A stretch of 64,000 nucleotides of DNA from Demequina lutea (GTDB lineage Bacteria; Actinomycetota; Actinomycetes; Actinomycetales; Demequinaceae). The notes beneath the pieces were generated by a model. The model was not told the origin of the DNA, did no database searches, and was given only the letters and a program-made list of their open reading frames with translations. Position 1 is the first letter of the stretch; each line of letters starts with the position of its first letter. The translations under genes and the position numbers were made by a program. The DNA lies in contig NZ_JACBZO010000001.1 in assembly GCF_013409005.1 (NCBI RefSeq), positions 2,418,001 through 2,482,000 on the forward strand, given 5' to 3'. Below are positions 18,311 through 28,524 of this stretch, in pieces.

Positions 18311-19459
18311 TCACGGCGCGGAGAATCCACTCGCCGCTTCGACCGCGGCCGAAGCGTGCCTAACGTCCTGGGCGGCAGCCCGTGTGGTGATCAGCAAGGC
18401 ATCGCCGGAGTCGACCACCACGGCGTCGGGAATCCCGATGATCACCACGGCCTTGTTCCCGCCGATGACCACCGCACCCGGCGCGCCATGGACGGCCGTC
18501 GGCTGGTCCCTGTCGAGAACCGTCACCCCGTCTGCCCTCGGCGGCAACAGCCCAGCGAGGGAGTCGAAGTCGCCGATGTCGTACCAGTCAAGATCCGCGG
18601 GCACCACGGCGACGCCACCCTGGGCCGCGACGGGTTCCGCAATCGCATGGTCGATCGCGATGCGCGTGAGCGTCGGCCAAATGGTCGCGAGAGCACCCGC
18701 GCGACCAGGTCCATCCCACGCCGCGGCAATCGCCCTGACTCCGCTGGCCATCGTGGGCTGTAGGCGATCAAGATGGCCGAGGAGGACATCCGTGCGCACC
18801 ACAAACATGCCCGCGTTCCAAAAGTAACGCCCGGTCTCGAGGAATGCGGCGGCGGTGGCAGCGTCGGGCTTCTCGGTAAACGCTACGACTTCAAACGCCG
18901 TGACTTCCCGCGCGGTTCCTGCGTTGGCATCCGCATCGGCGCCCGCGAGCGCGTCGCCCGATTCGATGTACCCGAACGCCTCCGACGGCCCCGTCGGCGA
19001 GATCCCGATGGTGACCACCTTTCCGGTGCGGGCCACCTCGGCGGCTTCGCGCACCGCCGCATCGAAGGCCCCCTGCTTGCGGATCACATGGTCGGCAGCG
19101 AAGGAGCCCATGACGATCGGGCCGTGGCGGCGTTCCAAGATTGCTGCAGCCAGCGCGATTGCCGCCATCGAATCACGGGGGCTCGGCTCCGCGACGATGC
19201 CCGACTCGCCCAGGGAGGGCAGTTGAGCCGCGACCGCGGCGGCGTGCCTTTCCCCCGTCACCACCAGGGTGTTCTCGGCCAAAGGCTCAAGCCTGTCGAG
19301 GGTGGCCTGCAGCAGAGTGCGCCCCTCGCCGAGGAGGTCGAGCAGGAACTTTGGGCGGTCCGCGCGCGACAGGGGCCACAGCCGCGATCCCACCCCGCCT
19401 GCGGGGACGACGGCGGCGAATCCAGGAATGGGCCCAGTGGGTGGCGGAGTTGTACTCAT
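18311..19459 (-). CDS. manC: Mannose-1-phosphate guanylyltransferase
   Basis: Makes GDP-mannose from GTP and mannose-1-phosphate for glycan and lipoglycan synthesis; 382 residues. Nucleotidyltransferase signature PAGGVGSRLWPLSRADRPK lies near residue 19, FAADHVI in the sugar-binding region, SEAFGYIESG near 160, FTEKPDAATA near 197 and FWNAGMFV. A C-terminal beta-helix-like tail is present but there is no fused isomerase domain. It is divergent from sdhC. The lipoglycan role is from family knowledge. Confidence 0.92.
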   Translation of the reverse strand: MSTTPPPTGPIPGFAAVVPAGGVGSRLWPLSRADRPKFLLDLLGEGRTLLQATLDRLEPLAENTLVVTGERHAAAVAAQLPSLGESGIVAEPSPRDSMAAIALAAAILERRHGPIVMGSFAADHVIRKQGAFDAAVREAAEVARTGKVVTIGISPTGPSEAFGYIESGDALAGADADANAGTAREVTAFEVVAFTEKPDAATAAAFLETGRYFWNAGMFVVRTDVLLGHLDRLQPTMASGVRAIAAAWDGPGRAGALATIWPTLTRIAIDHAIAEPVAAQGGVAVVPADLDWYDIGDFDSLAGLLPPRADGVTVLDRDQPTAVHGAPGAVVIGGNKAVVIIGIPDAVVVDSGDALLITTRAAAQDVRHASAAVEAASGFSAP

Positions 19460-19515
19460 CTGGCAAGTCTAGGATGGGAAGCACTCACCTCGACGTCCCA
19501 CCGAAGGAGCAAGCC

Positions 19516-19890
19516 GTGTCGTCAAAGCCGACGCTGTATCGCGGCCATGAAGGCATGTGGATGTGGATGGTCCACCGCGCCACAGGAGTAGCGGTCTTCT
19601 TCTTCCTACTCGTCCATGTGCTCGATACCGCCCTCGTACGCATCTCCCCCCAGGCGTACAACCAAGTCATTGGCAACTACAAGACCCCCCTCTACGGACT
19701 GCTCGAGGCGGCACTGGTCGCGGCGATCGTCCTCCACGCGTTCAACGGCCTGCGCATCATCGCCGTAGACCAGTGGACGTGGGCGTTGCGCCACCAGAAG
19801 CTGCTCGTGTGGATCGTGTGGGGCATCTTCGTCGTCCTCATGGCCGGGTTCCTGCCGCGCCACCTCAGCCACGTGTTTGGCGGTGCGTGA
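19516..19890 (+). CDS. sdhC: Succinate dehydrogenase cytochrome b556 subunit
   Basis: 124-residue membrane anchor subunit with three helices. The heme-binding region is visible as WMVHRATGVAVFFFLLVH and LHAFNGLRII. GTG start at 19516 with AAGGAG seven bases upstream; the upstream extension belongs to the manC antisense. Its TGA overlaps the sdhD ATG (TGATG). Together with SdhD it anchors the flavoprotein and iron-sulfur subunits and reduces menaquinone. Confidence 0.93.
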   Translation: MSSKPTLYRGHEGMWMWMVHRATGVAVFFFLLVHVLDTALVRISPQAYNQVIGNYKTPLYGLLEAALVAAIVLHAFNGLRIIAVDQWTWALRHQKLLVWIVWGIFVVLMAGFLPRHLSHVFGGA

Positions 19891-20345
19891 TGACAGCTCC
19901 CGAACTCACTCACCCACTGCCGCGCACACGCAGGCGCCTCACCCCCGCCCTCCGGTGGTGGTGGATGTTCCAGCGCATCTCCGGCGTCGTGCTGGTAGCC
20001 CTCATCTTCACGCACCTGTTCTACAACCTGATCCTCGGCGGCGGCGTCAGCCAGATCGACTTTGGATTCGTGGCCGGCAAGTGGGCCGCCCCGCTGTGGC
20101 AATGGTGGGACTTCACGATGCTCGTGCTCGCGATGCTCCACGGCATGAACGGCATGGGGTACCTCATCAACGACTACGCCCGCTCCAAGCGCAGTCGCGG
20201 AATACTGCACATCCTCCTGGGCGCCGCGACGGCCGTGATCATCGTGCTCGGCACGCTCGTGATCTTCACTTTTGACCCCTGCCCGGCTGGCGCCAATCCT
20301 CAGAATCTCAATGTCCCCCTCTGTCAGGAGCTTGGAAAGCTATGA
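19890..20345 (+). CDS. sdhD: Succinate dehydrogenase hydrophobic anchor subunit
   Basis: 151 residues, three helices: [38 protein letters not shown] and [19 protein letters not shown]. The His in [14 protein letters not shown] matches the anchor-subunit pattern. Start ATG at 19890 overlaps the sdhC stop; the end overlaps the sdhA ATG by four bases. The extracytoplasmic tail with two cysteines (DPCPAG and PLCQEL) is a feature of this copy. Confidence 0.92.
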   Translation: MTAPELTHPLPRTRRRLTPALRWWWMFQRISGVVLVALIFTHLFYNLILGGGVSQIDFGFVAGKWAAPLWQWWDFTMLVLAMLHGMNGMGYLINDYARSKRSRGILHILLGAATAVIIVLGTLVIFTFDPCPAGANPQNLNVPLCQELGKL

Positions 20346-22114
20346 CCACCACGCATGAATACGACGTCGTGATTGTGGGCGCCGGCGGCGCTGGCATGCG
20401 CGCGGCCCTCGAAAGTTCGCAGCGCGCCCGCACGGCCGTCCTCACCAAGCTCTATCCCACGCGCTCCCACACCGGCGCCGCTCAAGGCGGCATGGCCGCG
20501 GCGCTGAGCAATGTCGAGGATGACAACGCCGAATGGCACATGTTCGACACGATCAAGGGCGGCGACTACCTGGTTGACCAGGACGCCGCCGAAATCCTGT
20601 GCAACGAGGCGGTCGATGCCGTGCTCGACCTGGAGAAGATGGGCCTGCCGTTCAACCGCACGGAGGACGGCCACATCGACCAGCGCCGCTTTGGTGGGCA
20701 CACGCGCAACCACGGCGAGGCCCCTGTGAGGCGCGCCTGCTATGCGGCCGACCGCACCGGTCACATGATTTTGCAGACGCTGTACCAACAGTGCGTCAAA
20801 CAAGAGGTGGAGTTCTACAACGAGTACTACGTGCTCGACCTGCTGCTCACCGAAGACCCTCAGGCCGCCGCCGCTGGCGGAGAGGTAGCGGTCGCGGGAG
20901 TGGTCGCCTACGAGCTCGCCACGGGTGAGATTCACACGTTCCGCGCCAAGTCGGTCATCTTCGCCACGGGTGGCGCGGGCAAGATTTTCAAGACGACGTC
21001 GAACGCCCACACGCTGACGGGCGACGGCATGGGCATCGCGTTGCGTGCAGGCCTTCCGCTCGAGGACATGGAGTTCTTCCAGTTCCACCCGACAGGCCTC
21101 GCTGGCCTCGGCATCCTGCTTTCTGAGGCCGCGCGCGGCGAGGGCGCAATCCTGCGCAACTCCACCGGCGAGCGCTTCATGGAGCGCTACGCCCCCACCA
21201 TCAAGGACCTCGCGCCGCGCGACATGGTGTCGAGGGCGATGTGGACCGAGGTGCGTGAGGGGCGCGGTTGCGGCCCTCACAAGGACTACGTGCTGCTCGA
21301 CCTCACCCACCTCGAGCCGGCGCACATCGACGCCAAACTGCCCGACATCACGGAGTTCGCGCGTACCTATCTGGGCATCGAGCCGTACACCGATCCCATT
21401 CCGGTATTCCCCACGGCCCACTACGCGATGGGCGGCATCCCCACCAACGTCACCGGCCAGGTGCTGCGCAACAACACGGACACCATCAACGGTCTCTACG
21501 CGGCCGGTGAGTGCGCGTGTGTCTCCGTCCACGGCGCCAACCGCCTCGGCACCAACTCGCTGCTCGACATCAACGTGTTCGGCCGTAGGGCTGGAATCGC
21601 GGCCGCCGAGTACGCGCTCGCCACCGAGGCGGCGCCCGAGTTACCCGCCGACGCAGCGGCAGCCGTGGCGGGCCTCGTCGAGACCCTGCGGAAGACCACG
21701 TCGGTGACCGGCGCCGAGAGCGTGGCCGTCCTGCGCCGCGAACTCCAAGAGACGATGGACCGCAACGTCCAGGTGTTCCGAACAGCCGAGACGCTCGCCG
21801 AGGCGACCGCCGTCATCGCGTCCGTCAAGGAACGCTACGCAAGTATCGCGATCCACGACCGTGGCCAGAAGTACAACACCGACCTTCTCGAGGCGATTGA
21901 GCTCGGGTTCCTCATCGACCTGGCTCAGTTAGTCGTGGCGGGCGCCCTGGCGCGCGAGGAGAGCCGTGGGGGCCACTATCGCGAGGACTTCCCCACTCGC
22001 GACGATGCCGGCTTCATGAAGCACACGATGGCCTATGCCACGGCTGACGGCGTGCGGCTTGACTACAAGCCAGTCGTCGTCACGCGGTATCCGCCGATGG
22101 AACGGAAGTACTGA
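20342..22114 (+). CDS. sdhA: Succinate dehydrogenase flavoprotein subunit
   Basis: Oxidises succinate to fumarate with covalently bound FAD; 590 residues. N-terminal dinucleotide motif [15 protein letters not shown], the FAD-linking His in [14 protein letters not shown] near residue 44, substrate-site FHPTGL near 248, [10 protein letters not shown] near 360, and [12 protein letters not shown] near 397. Length and motifs are complete. Central gene of sdhCDAB and the citric-acid-cycle/electron-transport link. Confidence 0.97.
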   Translation: MTTTHEYDVVIVGAGGAGMRAALESSQRARTAVLTKLYPTRSHTGAAQGGMAAALSNVEDDNAEWHMFDTIKGGDYLVDQDAAEILCNEAVDAVLDLEKMGLPFNRTEDGHIDQRRFGGHTRNHGEAPVRRACYAADRTGHMILQTLYQQCVKQEVEFYNEYYVLDLLLTEDPQAAAAGGEVAVAGVVAYELATGEIHTFRAKSVIFATGGAGKIFKTTSNAHTLTGDGMGIALRAGLPLEDMEFFQFHPTGLAGLGILLSEAARGEGAILRNSTGERFMERYAPTIKDLAPRDMVSRAMWTEVREGRGCGPHKDYVLLDLTHLEPAHIDAKLPDITEFARTYLGIEPYTDPIPVFPTAHYAMGGIPTNVTGQVLRNNTDTINGLYAAGECACVSVHGANRLGTNSLLDINVFGRRAGIAAAEYALATEAAPELPADAAAAVAGLVETLRKTTSVTGAESVAVLRRELQETMDRNVQVFRTAETLAEATAVIASVKERYASIAIHDRGQKYNTDLLEAIELGFLIDLAQLVVAGALAREESRGGHYREDFPTRDDAGFMKHTMAYATADGVRLDYKPVVVTRYPPMERKY

Positions 22115-22115
22115 T

Positions 22116-22883
22116 ATGACAGCTGTAGACGACGCCCCCATCGCCGTCGACGAGGTCCCCACCTTGACCGTCACGCTACGCATCCGGCGGATGAACCCGG
22201 AAGGCAATGCAGATCACGCACCCGGCGAGGACTACTGGGAGGAATTCCAGGTCGAGGCCCACGCGACCGATCGCCTGCTCGACGCCCTACACAAGGTCAA
22301 GTGGGAGCAAGATGGCACGCTCGCGTTCAGGCGCTCTTGCGCCCACGGCGTGTGCGGATCCGATGCGATGCGCATCAACGCCAGGAACCGGCTCGCGTGC
22401 AAGACCCTGCTCAAGGACCTCAACCCGGCCAAGCCGATACTGGTGGAGCCGATCGCGGGACTGCCCGTCGAGAAGGACCTGATCGTCGACATGGAGCCGT
22501 TCTTCGCCTCCTACCGCCAGATCATGCCGTTCCTCATGACGTCCGGACCCACACCGGAACGCGAACGACTGCAGACGCCCGCGCAGCGGGAGCGCTTCGA
22601 GGACACCACCAAGTGCATCATGTGCGCGGCGTGCACCACAGCATGCCCCGTGTTCTGGACGGACGGCCAATACTTTGGCCCCCAGGCGATCATCGGCGCG
22701 CACCGCTTCATCTTCGACAGCCGCGACGAGGGCCAGTGGGACCGCCTCGAGATCCTCAACGACACGGCCGGCGTGTGGAAGTGCCGCACCACGTTCAACT
22801 GCACTGAGGCCTGCCCCCGCGGCATCGAGGTCACCAAGGCCATCTCCGAGGTCAAGAGGGCGCTCAACACAGGCAAGATCTAA
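22116..22883 (+). CDS. sdhB: Succinate dehydrogenase iron-sulfur subunit
   Basis: 255 residues carrying electrons from FAD to quinone. Three cysteine clusters are intact: SCAHGVCGSDAM for [2Fe-2S] near 75, CIMCAACTTACPVF for [4Fe-4S] near 167, and CRTTFNCTEACPRG for [3Fe-4S]/[4Fe-4S] near 223. The ATG at 22116 lies one base after the sdhA stop; an earlier in-frame ATG at 22035 lies inside sdhA and is unlikely. Ends the operon; a hairpin follows. Confidence 0.97.
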   Translation: MTAVDDAPIAVDEVPTLTVTLRIRRMNPEGNADHAPGEDYWEEFQVEAHATDRLLDALHKVKWEQDGTLAFRRSCAHGVCGSDAMRINARNRLACKTLLKDLNPAKPILVEPIAGLPVEKDLIVDMEPFFASYRQIMPFLMTSGPTPERERLQTPAQRERFEDTTKCIMCAACTTACPVFWTDGQYFGPQAIIGAHRFIFDSRDEGQWDRLEILNDTAGVWKCRTTFNCTEACPRGIEVTKAISEVKRALNTGKI

Positions 22884-22927
22884 GTTCGGCACGGTTCATG
22901 TCGGCGGGGTTCCGCCCGCCACCGAAC
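22884..22927 (+). terminator. Possible terminator after sdhCDAB
   Basis: Immediately after the sdhB stop, an inner GGCGGG/CCCGCC stem (22903-22908 and 22915-22920) is enclosed by GTTCGG/CCGAAC arms (22884-22889 and 22922-22927). No U-run. The remaining 120 bases before the convergent YihY gene show nothing else. Confidence 0.5.
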
Positions 22928-23046
22928 CTAAGTGCCGGGCCAACCACCAGGTGAACCTCTACGCACACGGCGCATCACCCGCAACCATGCCGCGCACCCG
23001 GCACATCGGCACACGGGGCCGCCGCCCGTCGGAGGTTCAGTTCCGC

Positions 23047-24045
23047 TTAGGGCTCTCGACGCACCGTCGCGCGCCGTGTGGTCACCTTGACCTTGCGGCG
23101 CGCGGGTTCGGTATCCGTCCTCGCGCCAGGAGAGGCGTCGTCCTTCGCGCCCTCGACCTGCGGCGTGCGATAGGAGCCCAACCACGCGGCCGCCATGAGG
23201 ATGGCCCTCGTGGTGAAGTCGACGAAGATCAGCAGCGTCACGACCGCCGCGATCGAGGCCAGTACCGCGTTCGATGCCGCAGAACCCACAAGAGCAGAAC
23301 TCCCGAGCCGCAACACGCCGATCACGGTCGCGGTGACCAACAGCACCGGCCAGAGGCGACGCCACGGGGCACGGGCATGCCCGAGCACCACGATCGCCAT
23401 CGCCACGAACAGCATGTCGATCACGAGGCCCACCACAAGCGCGGGGACGCGCAACAACCACGGACTCACCGCTCCGTCGGAAATGACGCCCACAAGCCAC
23501 TGTGCGGCCCGTGAGGCAACGAACTGCACGACGAGACCAGTGGTCACGATCAGTGCAATCGCGACGAGCGCCAGGAAGTCGCGCAGCTTGCCCTGGAGCG
23601 GGTTGCCCGCATCGCGCCCGAGCATCGTGACCACGCCGGTGCGGAGGCCGCCAATGAAGCGGGCGGCACGGTTGGCACCCAACAAGAGCGCGAACAGTCC
23701 CACGAGTCCCGTCGCGGTATTCGCGAGAGTCGTGTTCTGGGACACCAGAGCGCTACCGCCAGAGCCCACCACTCCCGGCACCGCGTTCTGCAGCACCTGG
23801 AAATACGTGGACCGCACCCAAGGGACGTACTGGGCAAGGAACGAGACGATCGTCGCGCCGATGATGAGGCCCGCAGCGATCGACACGAGCGAGTAGTAGG
23901 CGATGCCCCCCGCCAAGACGTTCCCGTTCTGTTCACCGTAGCGGCCCAGCATCCGGCCCACCCTCGTGCCGTCGAACAGGGTCTTGAGGTGCTTGCCGCG
24001 ACCCACGACGATCCGGGCTCGCGACCGAACGCCTGCGAACGCCAT
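23047..24045 (-). CDS. YihY/UPF0761 family membrane protein
   Basis: 332-residue inner-membrane protein with about six helices (GGIAYYSLVSIAAGLIIGAT, VGLFALLLGANRAARFIGGL and so on) and a basic, charged C-terminal tail. The segment LAGGIAYYSL is typical of the YihY/BrkB family, whose function is not settled. The ATG at 24045 follows a GTGAGGAGG site six bases upstream, so it is preferred to the in-frame GTG at 24060. The trpS stop is 18 bases away, and trpS-yihY pairing is common in actinobacteria. Confidence 0.88.
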   Translation of the reverse strand: MAFAGVRSRARIVVGRGKHLKTLFDGTRVGRMLGRYGEQNGNVLAGGIAYYSLVSIAAGLIIGATIVSFLAQYVPWVRSTYFQVLQNAVPGVVGSGGSALVSQNTTLANTATGLVGLFALLLGANRAARFIGGLRTGVVTMLGRDAGNPLQGKLRDFLALVAIALIVTTGLVVQFVASRAAQWLVGVISDGAVSPWLLRVPALVVGLVIDMLFVAMAIVVLGHARAPWRRLWPVLLVTATVIGVLRLGSSALVGSAASNAVLASIAAVVTLLIFVDFTTRAILMAAAWLGSYRTPQVEGAKDDASPGARTDTEPARRKVKVTTRRATVRREP

Positions 24046-24063
24046 GTACAGCCTCCTCACGCG

Positions 24064-25074
24064 TCAGCGGTGGAGCGGTCGCAACAGCCCGAGACGGTCG
24101 TAGATCCGCTCGAGCGTCGCCTGGGCGATGGCTGTCGCCTTCGCGGCACCATCGGCCAGCACCACATCGAGCTTGTCGGGGCTCTCGATCCACTCCATGG
24201 CGGCCTCGCGCACCGGCGTCAGTGCCCCCACAACCACCTCGGCAAGGTCGGCCTTCAGGTGGCCGTACATCTTGCCCTCGTAGTCGGCGACGATGTCGGC
24301 GACGGGGCGTCCGGTCAGCGCCGAGTAGATCGTCAGCAGGTTGGAGATGCCCGCCTTGTTCTTGGGATCGAAGGCGATGACGGTGTCGGCGTCCGTCACG
24401 GCGGACTTGATGCGCTTGGCGATCGCCTTGGGGTCGTCCAGGATCTCGATGAGCCCGTTGGGACTCGACGACGACTTGGACATCTTGGCGGTCGGCTCTT
24501 GGAGGTCGTAAATCTTGGCGACCTCCTTCACGATGTGCGGTTCTGGGACGACGGCCGTACCCTCCCCCAAGCGCTGATTGAGACGCTGGGCAAGATCGCG
24601 CGAGAGTTCGAGGTGCTGACGCTGGTCCTCGCCCACCGGCACCACATTCGTGTCGTACAGCAGGATGTCCGCAGCCATCAGCACGGGGTACGTGAAGAGC
24701 CCGACGTTCGTGCCCGACTCCCCCACCTTCGCGGACTTGTCCTTGAACTGCGTCATGCGCCCGGCCTCCCCCATCCCCGTGAAGGTGGACAGGACCCACG
24801 TGAGCTCGGCGTGTTGCGGGACATGCGACTGCACAAAGAGCGTCGCGCGCGAAGGGTCGACGCCCGCGGCGAGGTACTGAGCCGCCGTCGCCCGGGTGCG
24901 GCGCGTGAGGACCTCTCGGTCAGGGGCGACGGTCAGGGCGTGCAGGTCAACGACCGAATAGATCGCGTCATGAGTGTCTTGAAGCGCTACCCACTGCTTC
25001 AGCGCACCTAGGTAATTGCCGAGCTGCAAAGAGTCGGACGTGGGTTGCATCCCCGAGAACACGCGCTGAGTCAT
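24064..25074 (-). CDS. trpS: Tryptophanyl-tRNA synthetase
   Basis: Charges tRNA-Trp; class I synthetase of 336 residues. Nucleotide site [15 protein letters not shown] (HIGH-like region) near residue 11 and [11 protein letters not shown] near 197 are intact. Length matches the bacterial short-form enzyme. Transcribed with yihY; upstream of it lies tatB on the same strand after a 45-bp gap. Confidence 0.96.
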   Translation of the reverse strand: MTQRVFSGMQPTSDSLQLGNYLGALKQWVALQDTHDAIYSVVDLHALTVAPDREVLTRRTRATAAQYLAAGVDPSRATLFVQSHVPQHAELTWVLSTFTGMGEAGRMTQFKDKSAKVGESGTNVGLFTYPVLMAADILLYDTNVVPVGEDQRQHLELSRDLAQRLNQRLGEGTAVVPEPHIVKEVAKIYDLQEPTAKMSKSSSSPNGLIEILDDPKAIAKRIKSAVTDADTVIAFDPKNKAGISNLLTIYSALTGRPVADIVADYEGKMYGHLKADLAEVVVGALTPVREAAMEWIESPDKLDVVLADGAAKATAIAQATLERIYDRLGLLRPLHR

Positions 25075-25119
25075 GGGCCCATTGTTCCAAACCTTTGGGC
25101 CGGCAATGCGCGCCTCGGG

Positions 25120-25545
25120 TTATGTGGCCTCTGGATCGAAGGGCGTGGCCCCGCCGACGATCGCTTCCGCCGACGCTTGGCTCACAGAAACATCGGCGGG
25201 TTTGGCGCCCCGGCGCTCACGACGAGAGCCCGTGGACGCCGTCCCAATCGCGCCAGTCGCGAGCGCGGCAACGGAGGCAGTGCCCGCCGCAGGGGTGGCA
25301 TCCTCATCATCAAAGAGCGCCTCGCGCACGATCCGTCGCGGGTCGTAGGTGCGGGGGTCGAGTTGGCTCCAGTCGACGTCGTCGCCCAACTCTTCCTTGA
25401 GGGCCGTCTGGCCCTCCTTGATGAGAGCGCGGAGCCGGAGTACCACGCCGCGAAGGCCGCGCACGTACTCCGGCAACCGCTCCGGCCCCACCAAGATCAA
25501 CGCAAGTAGCGCGATGACAAGGAACTCCGAGGGGTTGATATCCAT
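25120..25545 (-). CDS. tatB: Sec-independent translocase protein TatB
   Basis: 141 residues: a short N-terminal helix (EFLVIALLALILVGPERLPE, with the conserved Gly-Pro hinge), an amphipathic helix (YVRGLRGVVLRLRALIKEG) and an acidic C-terminal tail. TatA and TatB share this layout; TatB is preferred because the gene follows sigE-rseA-htrA as in Mycobacterium, and because of the Glu in the helix region. The tail is low complexity (Ala/Thr/Gly). Confidence 0.85.
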   Translation of the reverse strand: MDINPSEFLVIALLALILVGPERLPEYVRGLRGVVLRLRALIKEGQTALKEELGDDVDWSQLDPRTYDPRRIVREALFDDEDATPAAGTASVAALATGAIGTASTGSRRERRGAKPADVSVSQASAEAIVGGATPFDPEAT

Positions 25546-25550
25546 AGAAC

Positions 25551-26960
25551 CTATTGTGACCCGCCGCTGGTGGTCCCGCCCGTCGTCCCGGTGTTCCCGT
25601 AGTCAAGAGAACTGAGCGTGCCGAGCGTGACCTTCACATCGACGTCCTTGCCACCACGCAGGAGCGTAAACGTCATAATGTCGCCAGGAGCATGCGACCT
25701 GATGCGCACGATCGCCGAACTTGCATCGGCAACGGGCGTACCATCCATGGCCACGATGATGTCGCCACCGACGATGCCTGCCTTCGCTGCGGGCGAGCCG
25801 GGAACCACGCCGGGCGAGCCTGCCGGCAACTGCGACGAGTCGGCGACGCGTACGCCACGACCCGTGTAGGTGCTGTCCAACTGAGCGCCGATGGCCGGCA
25901 CGGTGGCCTTGCCGTCAGCGATGAGCTGTTCTGCCACACGACGGGCCTGGTTCGAGGGGATGGCGAAGCCGAGACCGACCGAGCCCGCACCAGTCGCCTG
26001 GGTAGCACCTGGAAGCGCGGCGATCGCCGAGTTGATGCCGATGACCTCGCCGCTCATGTTGAGCAGCGGGCCGCCCGAGTTGCCTGGGTTGATCGCGGCG
26101 TCAGTCTGGATCGCGGCAATGTACGCGGATGTACTCGCCGTATCACCCGTGGTCACGGGCCGGTCGAGTGCCGACACGATGCCAGTGGTCACGGTCGAGT
26201 CGAGGCCGAGCGGGGAACCGACCGCGATGACGGGGTCTCCCACCACCATGGCGCTCGAGTCGCCGAGCACGAGTGGCGTCAGGCCAGTGCGGTCGACTTT
26301 GATCACCGCGAGGTCATAGGCGGACGTGGAGCCCACCACCTTGGCGGACGATACCTGGCCATCACTGAAGAGCACCTGAATCGTGCCGTTCGAAGCAGCG
26401 GAGATGACGTGGTTGTTGGTGAGGATGTAGCCGTCCGCTCGGATAATGATTCCCGAACCCGTGTCGCCTCCCGTCGCGGTCTTGACCTCGATCTGCACGA
26501 CCGAAGGCAAGGCGGCCTTCGCGACAGCGGCCACCGACCCGCTGGCGGGCTGGACGGTCGACGTTGATTGCGATACCGGCAGGGTCGCGACCTGCGCCGT
26601 CGCCGCGTCGGACGGGCCCCACTGCTGCCAGGCCGCGGCGCCACCGACGCCTCCCGCGGTGCCGAGAAGCAGGGCCAGCGCAGCGATGCCAGCGAAGGCT
26701 CCCCTGCGCGGGCGCCTCGGGCGGGAATGACCGGGGGGGGCGGGAGGAACGGTGTAGTCGATCGACCCGGCTTGCGGGACGGGCGGCGTACCGAAGATGC
26801 CGTCGGCGGCCTCACGCGGCGGCGCTGGGGCCGGGCCTGGGGGAACCGCCGCGGCGGCTTCGGGCGTCGGCATCGCGGTGGACACGTCGTCGACCTTCAC
26901 CGCGCCTTTGGGCGACGGTTCCGCTTGGGATTCGTCAGGGGATGCGAAAAGTTGGGACAT
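25551..26960 (-). CDS. htrA: HtrA-type membrane-anchored serine protease with PDZ domain
   Basis: 469 residues. A proline-rich cytosolic N-terminus (about 80 residues) precedes one helix near 88-110, then a trypsin-like domain with catalytic His 184 (TNNHVISAAS), Asp 216 (AYDLAVIKV) and Ser 295 (NPGNSGGPLL), and a PDZ domain near 365-450 (GSPAAKAGIVGGDIIVAMDG). Works outside the membrane on damaged envelope proteins. It lies between rseA and tatB with gaps of under 10 bases, so it belongs to the sigE operon. Confidence 0.95.
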   Translation of the reverse strand: MSQLFASPDESQAEPSPKGAVKVDDVSTAMPTPEAAAAVPPGPAPAPPREAADGIFGTPPVPQAGSIDYTVPPAPPGHSRPRRPRRGAFAGIAALALLLGTAGGVGGAAAWQQWGPSDAATAQVATLPVSQSTSTVQPASGSVAAVAKAALPSVVQIEVKTATGGDTGSGIIIRADGYILTNNHVISAASNGTIQVLFSDGQVSSAKVVGSTSAYDLAVIKVDRTGLTPLVLGDSSAMVVGDPVIAVGSPLGLDSTVTTGIVSALDRPVTTGDTASTSAYIAAIQTDAAINPGNSGGPLLNMSGEVIGINSAIAALPGATQATGAGSVGLGFAIPSNQARRVAEQLIADGKATVPAIGAQLDSTYTGRGVRVADSSQLPAGSPGVVPGSPAAKAGIVGGDIIVAMDGTPVADASSAIVRIRSHAPGDIMTFTLLRGGKDVDVKVTLGTLSSLDYGNTGTTGGTTSGGSQ

Positions 26961-26968
26961 GGTTCCTC

Positions 26969-27820
26969 CTAGGGATGCACCGCGGATGCGAGGGTCGAGA
27001 ACCCATGCGCAACGCGGTCGGCGAAACCGGGATCAGAGGCGGAGGGAAACTCCTCCGCGACCGACTCCAGTGTGGTGAGAGAGCACTCGCACGACATCGC
27101 GACTACAACATCGCCGGTCTGCCAGACCACCATCGGCGAGTAACCCTCGTTTTCCACGACATAGACCTCTGCGTTCTTGACGTCCGCACGCGGCATCTGA
27201 GCGGTGGCATTTTGCGACAGGTAGCCGTGTTGCTGAACGACGGTCACCTGCTTCCCGTACGGCCCAGCCAGGATCGTTGCGACAAGCACCATGCCGCCAT
27301 CGGTGCGCTGAACGACAGTCGCCTCGACGGGAATGACCCCCGACGTCGAGAAGTCGGGGTGGATCCAGGACTGCAACATGTCGCCCGAGCGCATCTGTTG
27401 GGTGTTCGCGTAGGCCACGGGGGCAGCCCCGCTCGCGCGGGGGGCGGCAAACGCGAGCGTGACCTCGCCGGGAGCGCCCACTTGCCACGCGACGCCCACC
27501 AAGACCACGGCAATGACGACGAGTGTGGCGGCAGCGATCACGGGCGCCCGACGCACGGGCCGACGCGGCTTGTGGCCCAGGGATGCTTCGCCTGCGGCGA
27601 TCTCGGCGATGCGCTCCCTGTCGAGCAGCTTCTGCGCAAAGCGCATGTCGATTCCGGCCTCGGAGCTCGTGAGCGCGTCGCGTCCTTCCTTCAACTCGTG
27701 AAAGCGGCTCGCACACTCCTCGCACTCACCCAGGTGCGCCATGGCCGCGTAGGCCTTGTCCCCACGAAGTCTGCCGTCGAGCAGATCGTGGACCGATTCA
27801 CCGAGATGCTTCGAGCTCAC
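26969..27820 (-). CDS. rseA: Anti-sigma factor with zinc-binding ZAS motif (RseA-like)
   Basis: 283 residues. The cytosolic N-terminus carries HLGECEEC (His29, Cys33, Cys36), the zinc-associated anti-sigma motif that holds SigE. A membrane helix lies near 93-111, followed by an extracytoplasmic domain of about 170 residues with a CECS pair near the end. The start overlaps the sigE stop by four bases. Expected to be removed under envelope stress, by analogy with the mycobacterial system; the route of regulation here is inferred. Confidence 0.9.
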   Translation of the reverse strand: MSSKHLGESVHDLLDGRLRGDKAYAAMAHLGECEECASRFHELKEGRDALTSSEAGIDMRFAQKLLDRERIAEIAAGEASLGHKPRRPVRRAPVIAAATLVVIAVVLVGVAWQVGAPGEVTLAFAAPRASGAAPVAYANTQQMRSGDMLQSWIHPDFSTSGVIPVEATVVQRTDGGMVLVATILAGPYGKQVTVVQQHGYLSQNATAQMPRADVKNAEVYVVENEGYSPMVVWQTGDVVVAMSCECSLTTLESVAEEFPSASDPGFADRVAHGFSTLASAVHP

Positions 27821-28413
27821 AGCCCGCCCCGAGTGGGTGCGTGGTGAGCGAGGGACTCGCGCAACCGCGCCCTGGCGCGTGACAGCCGCGAGCGGACCGT
27901 CCCCAACTTGATCCCGAGCGTGACGGCGATCTCCTCATAGGAGAGGCCCTCGATGTCGGACAAAACGACGGCTGCCCTGTATTCGGGAGGAAGATCGGCA
28001 AGCGCCTCGATGATGTCGGCACCCATGTGGCCCATCTCGAAGGCGTCCTCCGGCTGGCCGGACCGCTCCACGCGATCAAAACTCGCGGACGTAGCCACGG
28101 CGCCGTCGTCATCGGCCATGAAGTCGAAGCGAATACGCGCCTTGCGGCGCATCTTGTCGAGGAACAGGTTGGTGGTGATGCGGTGCAGCCAACCCTCGAA
28201 CGTTCCGGGCGTGTACTGCGACAAAGAGTTGAAGACCCGGACGAAAACGTCCTGAGTGAGGTCTTCCGCGTCGTGCTGGTTGCCCGTCAAGTGATACGCC
28301 AGGCGGTACACCCTGGATGCGTGCTGCTCGACAATCGACTGCCACGTGAGGTCGTCAGGCGTCGTCGTAGTGGCGTCCACTGAGGAAGCGGTTACCGCAG
28401 ATGTGATGCTCAT
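27817..28413 (-). CDS. sigE: ECF RNA polymerase sigma factor SigE
   Basis: 198 residues. Region 2 shows [31 protein letters not shown] and [20 protein letters not shown]; region 4 shows [20 protein letters not shown] and [20 protein letters not shown] strong AAAGGAGG lies six bases before the ATG. It is first in the sigE-rseA-htrA-tatB run, and a SigE-type promoter lies immediately upstream, pointing to self-activation. Envelope-stress sigma factor by synteny and family. Confidence 0.95.
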   Translation of the reverse strand: MSITSAVTASSVDATTTTPDDLTWQSIVEQHASRVYRLAYHLTGNQHDAEDLTQDVFVRVFNSLSQYTPGTFEGWLHRITTNLFLDKMRRKARIRFDFMADDDGAVATSASFDRVERSGQPEDAFEMGHMGADIIEALADLPPEYRAAVVLSDIEGLSYEEIAVTLGIKLGTVRSRLSRARARLRESLAHHAPTRGGL

Positions 28414-28438
28414 ACGTCAGCCTCCTTTACGGCTCAAG

Positions 28439-28464
28439 AACGTTCTGCCTGAGTTCTATGTTCC
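28439..28464 (-). promoter_or_regulatory. Candidate SigE-type autoregulatory promoter
   Basis: On the minus strand, GGAAC (28460-28464) is followed after 17 bases by CGTT (28439-28442), the classical ECF sigma -35/-10 arrangement. The -10 element ends about 25 bases before the sigE ATG. The spacing and both boxes fit the SigE/SigH consensus of actinobacteria. Confidence 0.6.
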
Positions 28465-28524
28465 CACGTGCGAGCCGGAGGGCAACCTCCTTATCTCCCC
28501 GTTACGATCATTTACGGAGGCACC

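Noticed and set aside
20324-21532. 402-codon minus-strand frame opposite sdhA
   Set aside because: Antisense shadow produced by high GC; sdhA on the other strand has all motifs.
25120-25545. TatA instead of TatB
   Set aside because: Fold alone cannot separate them, but position after sigE-rseA-htrA favours TatB.
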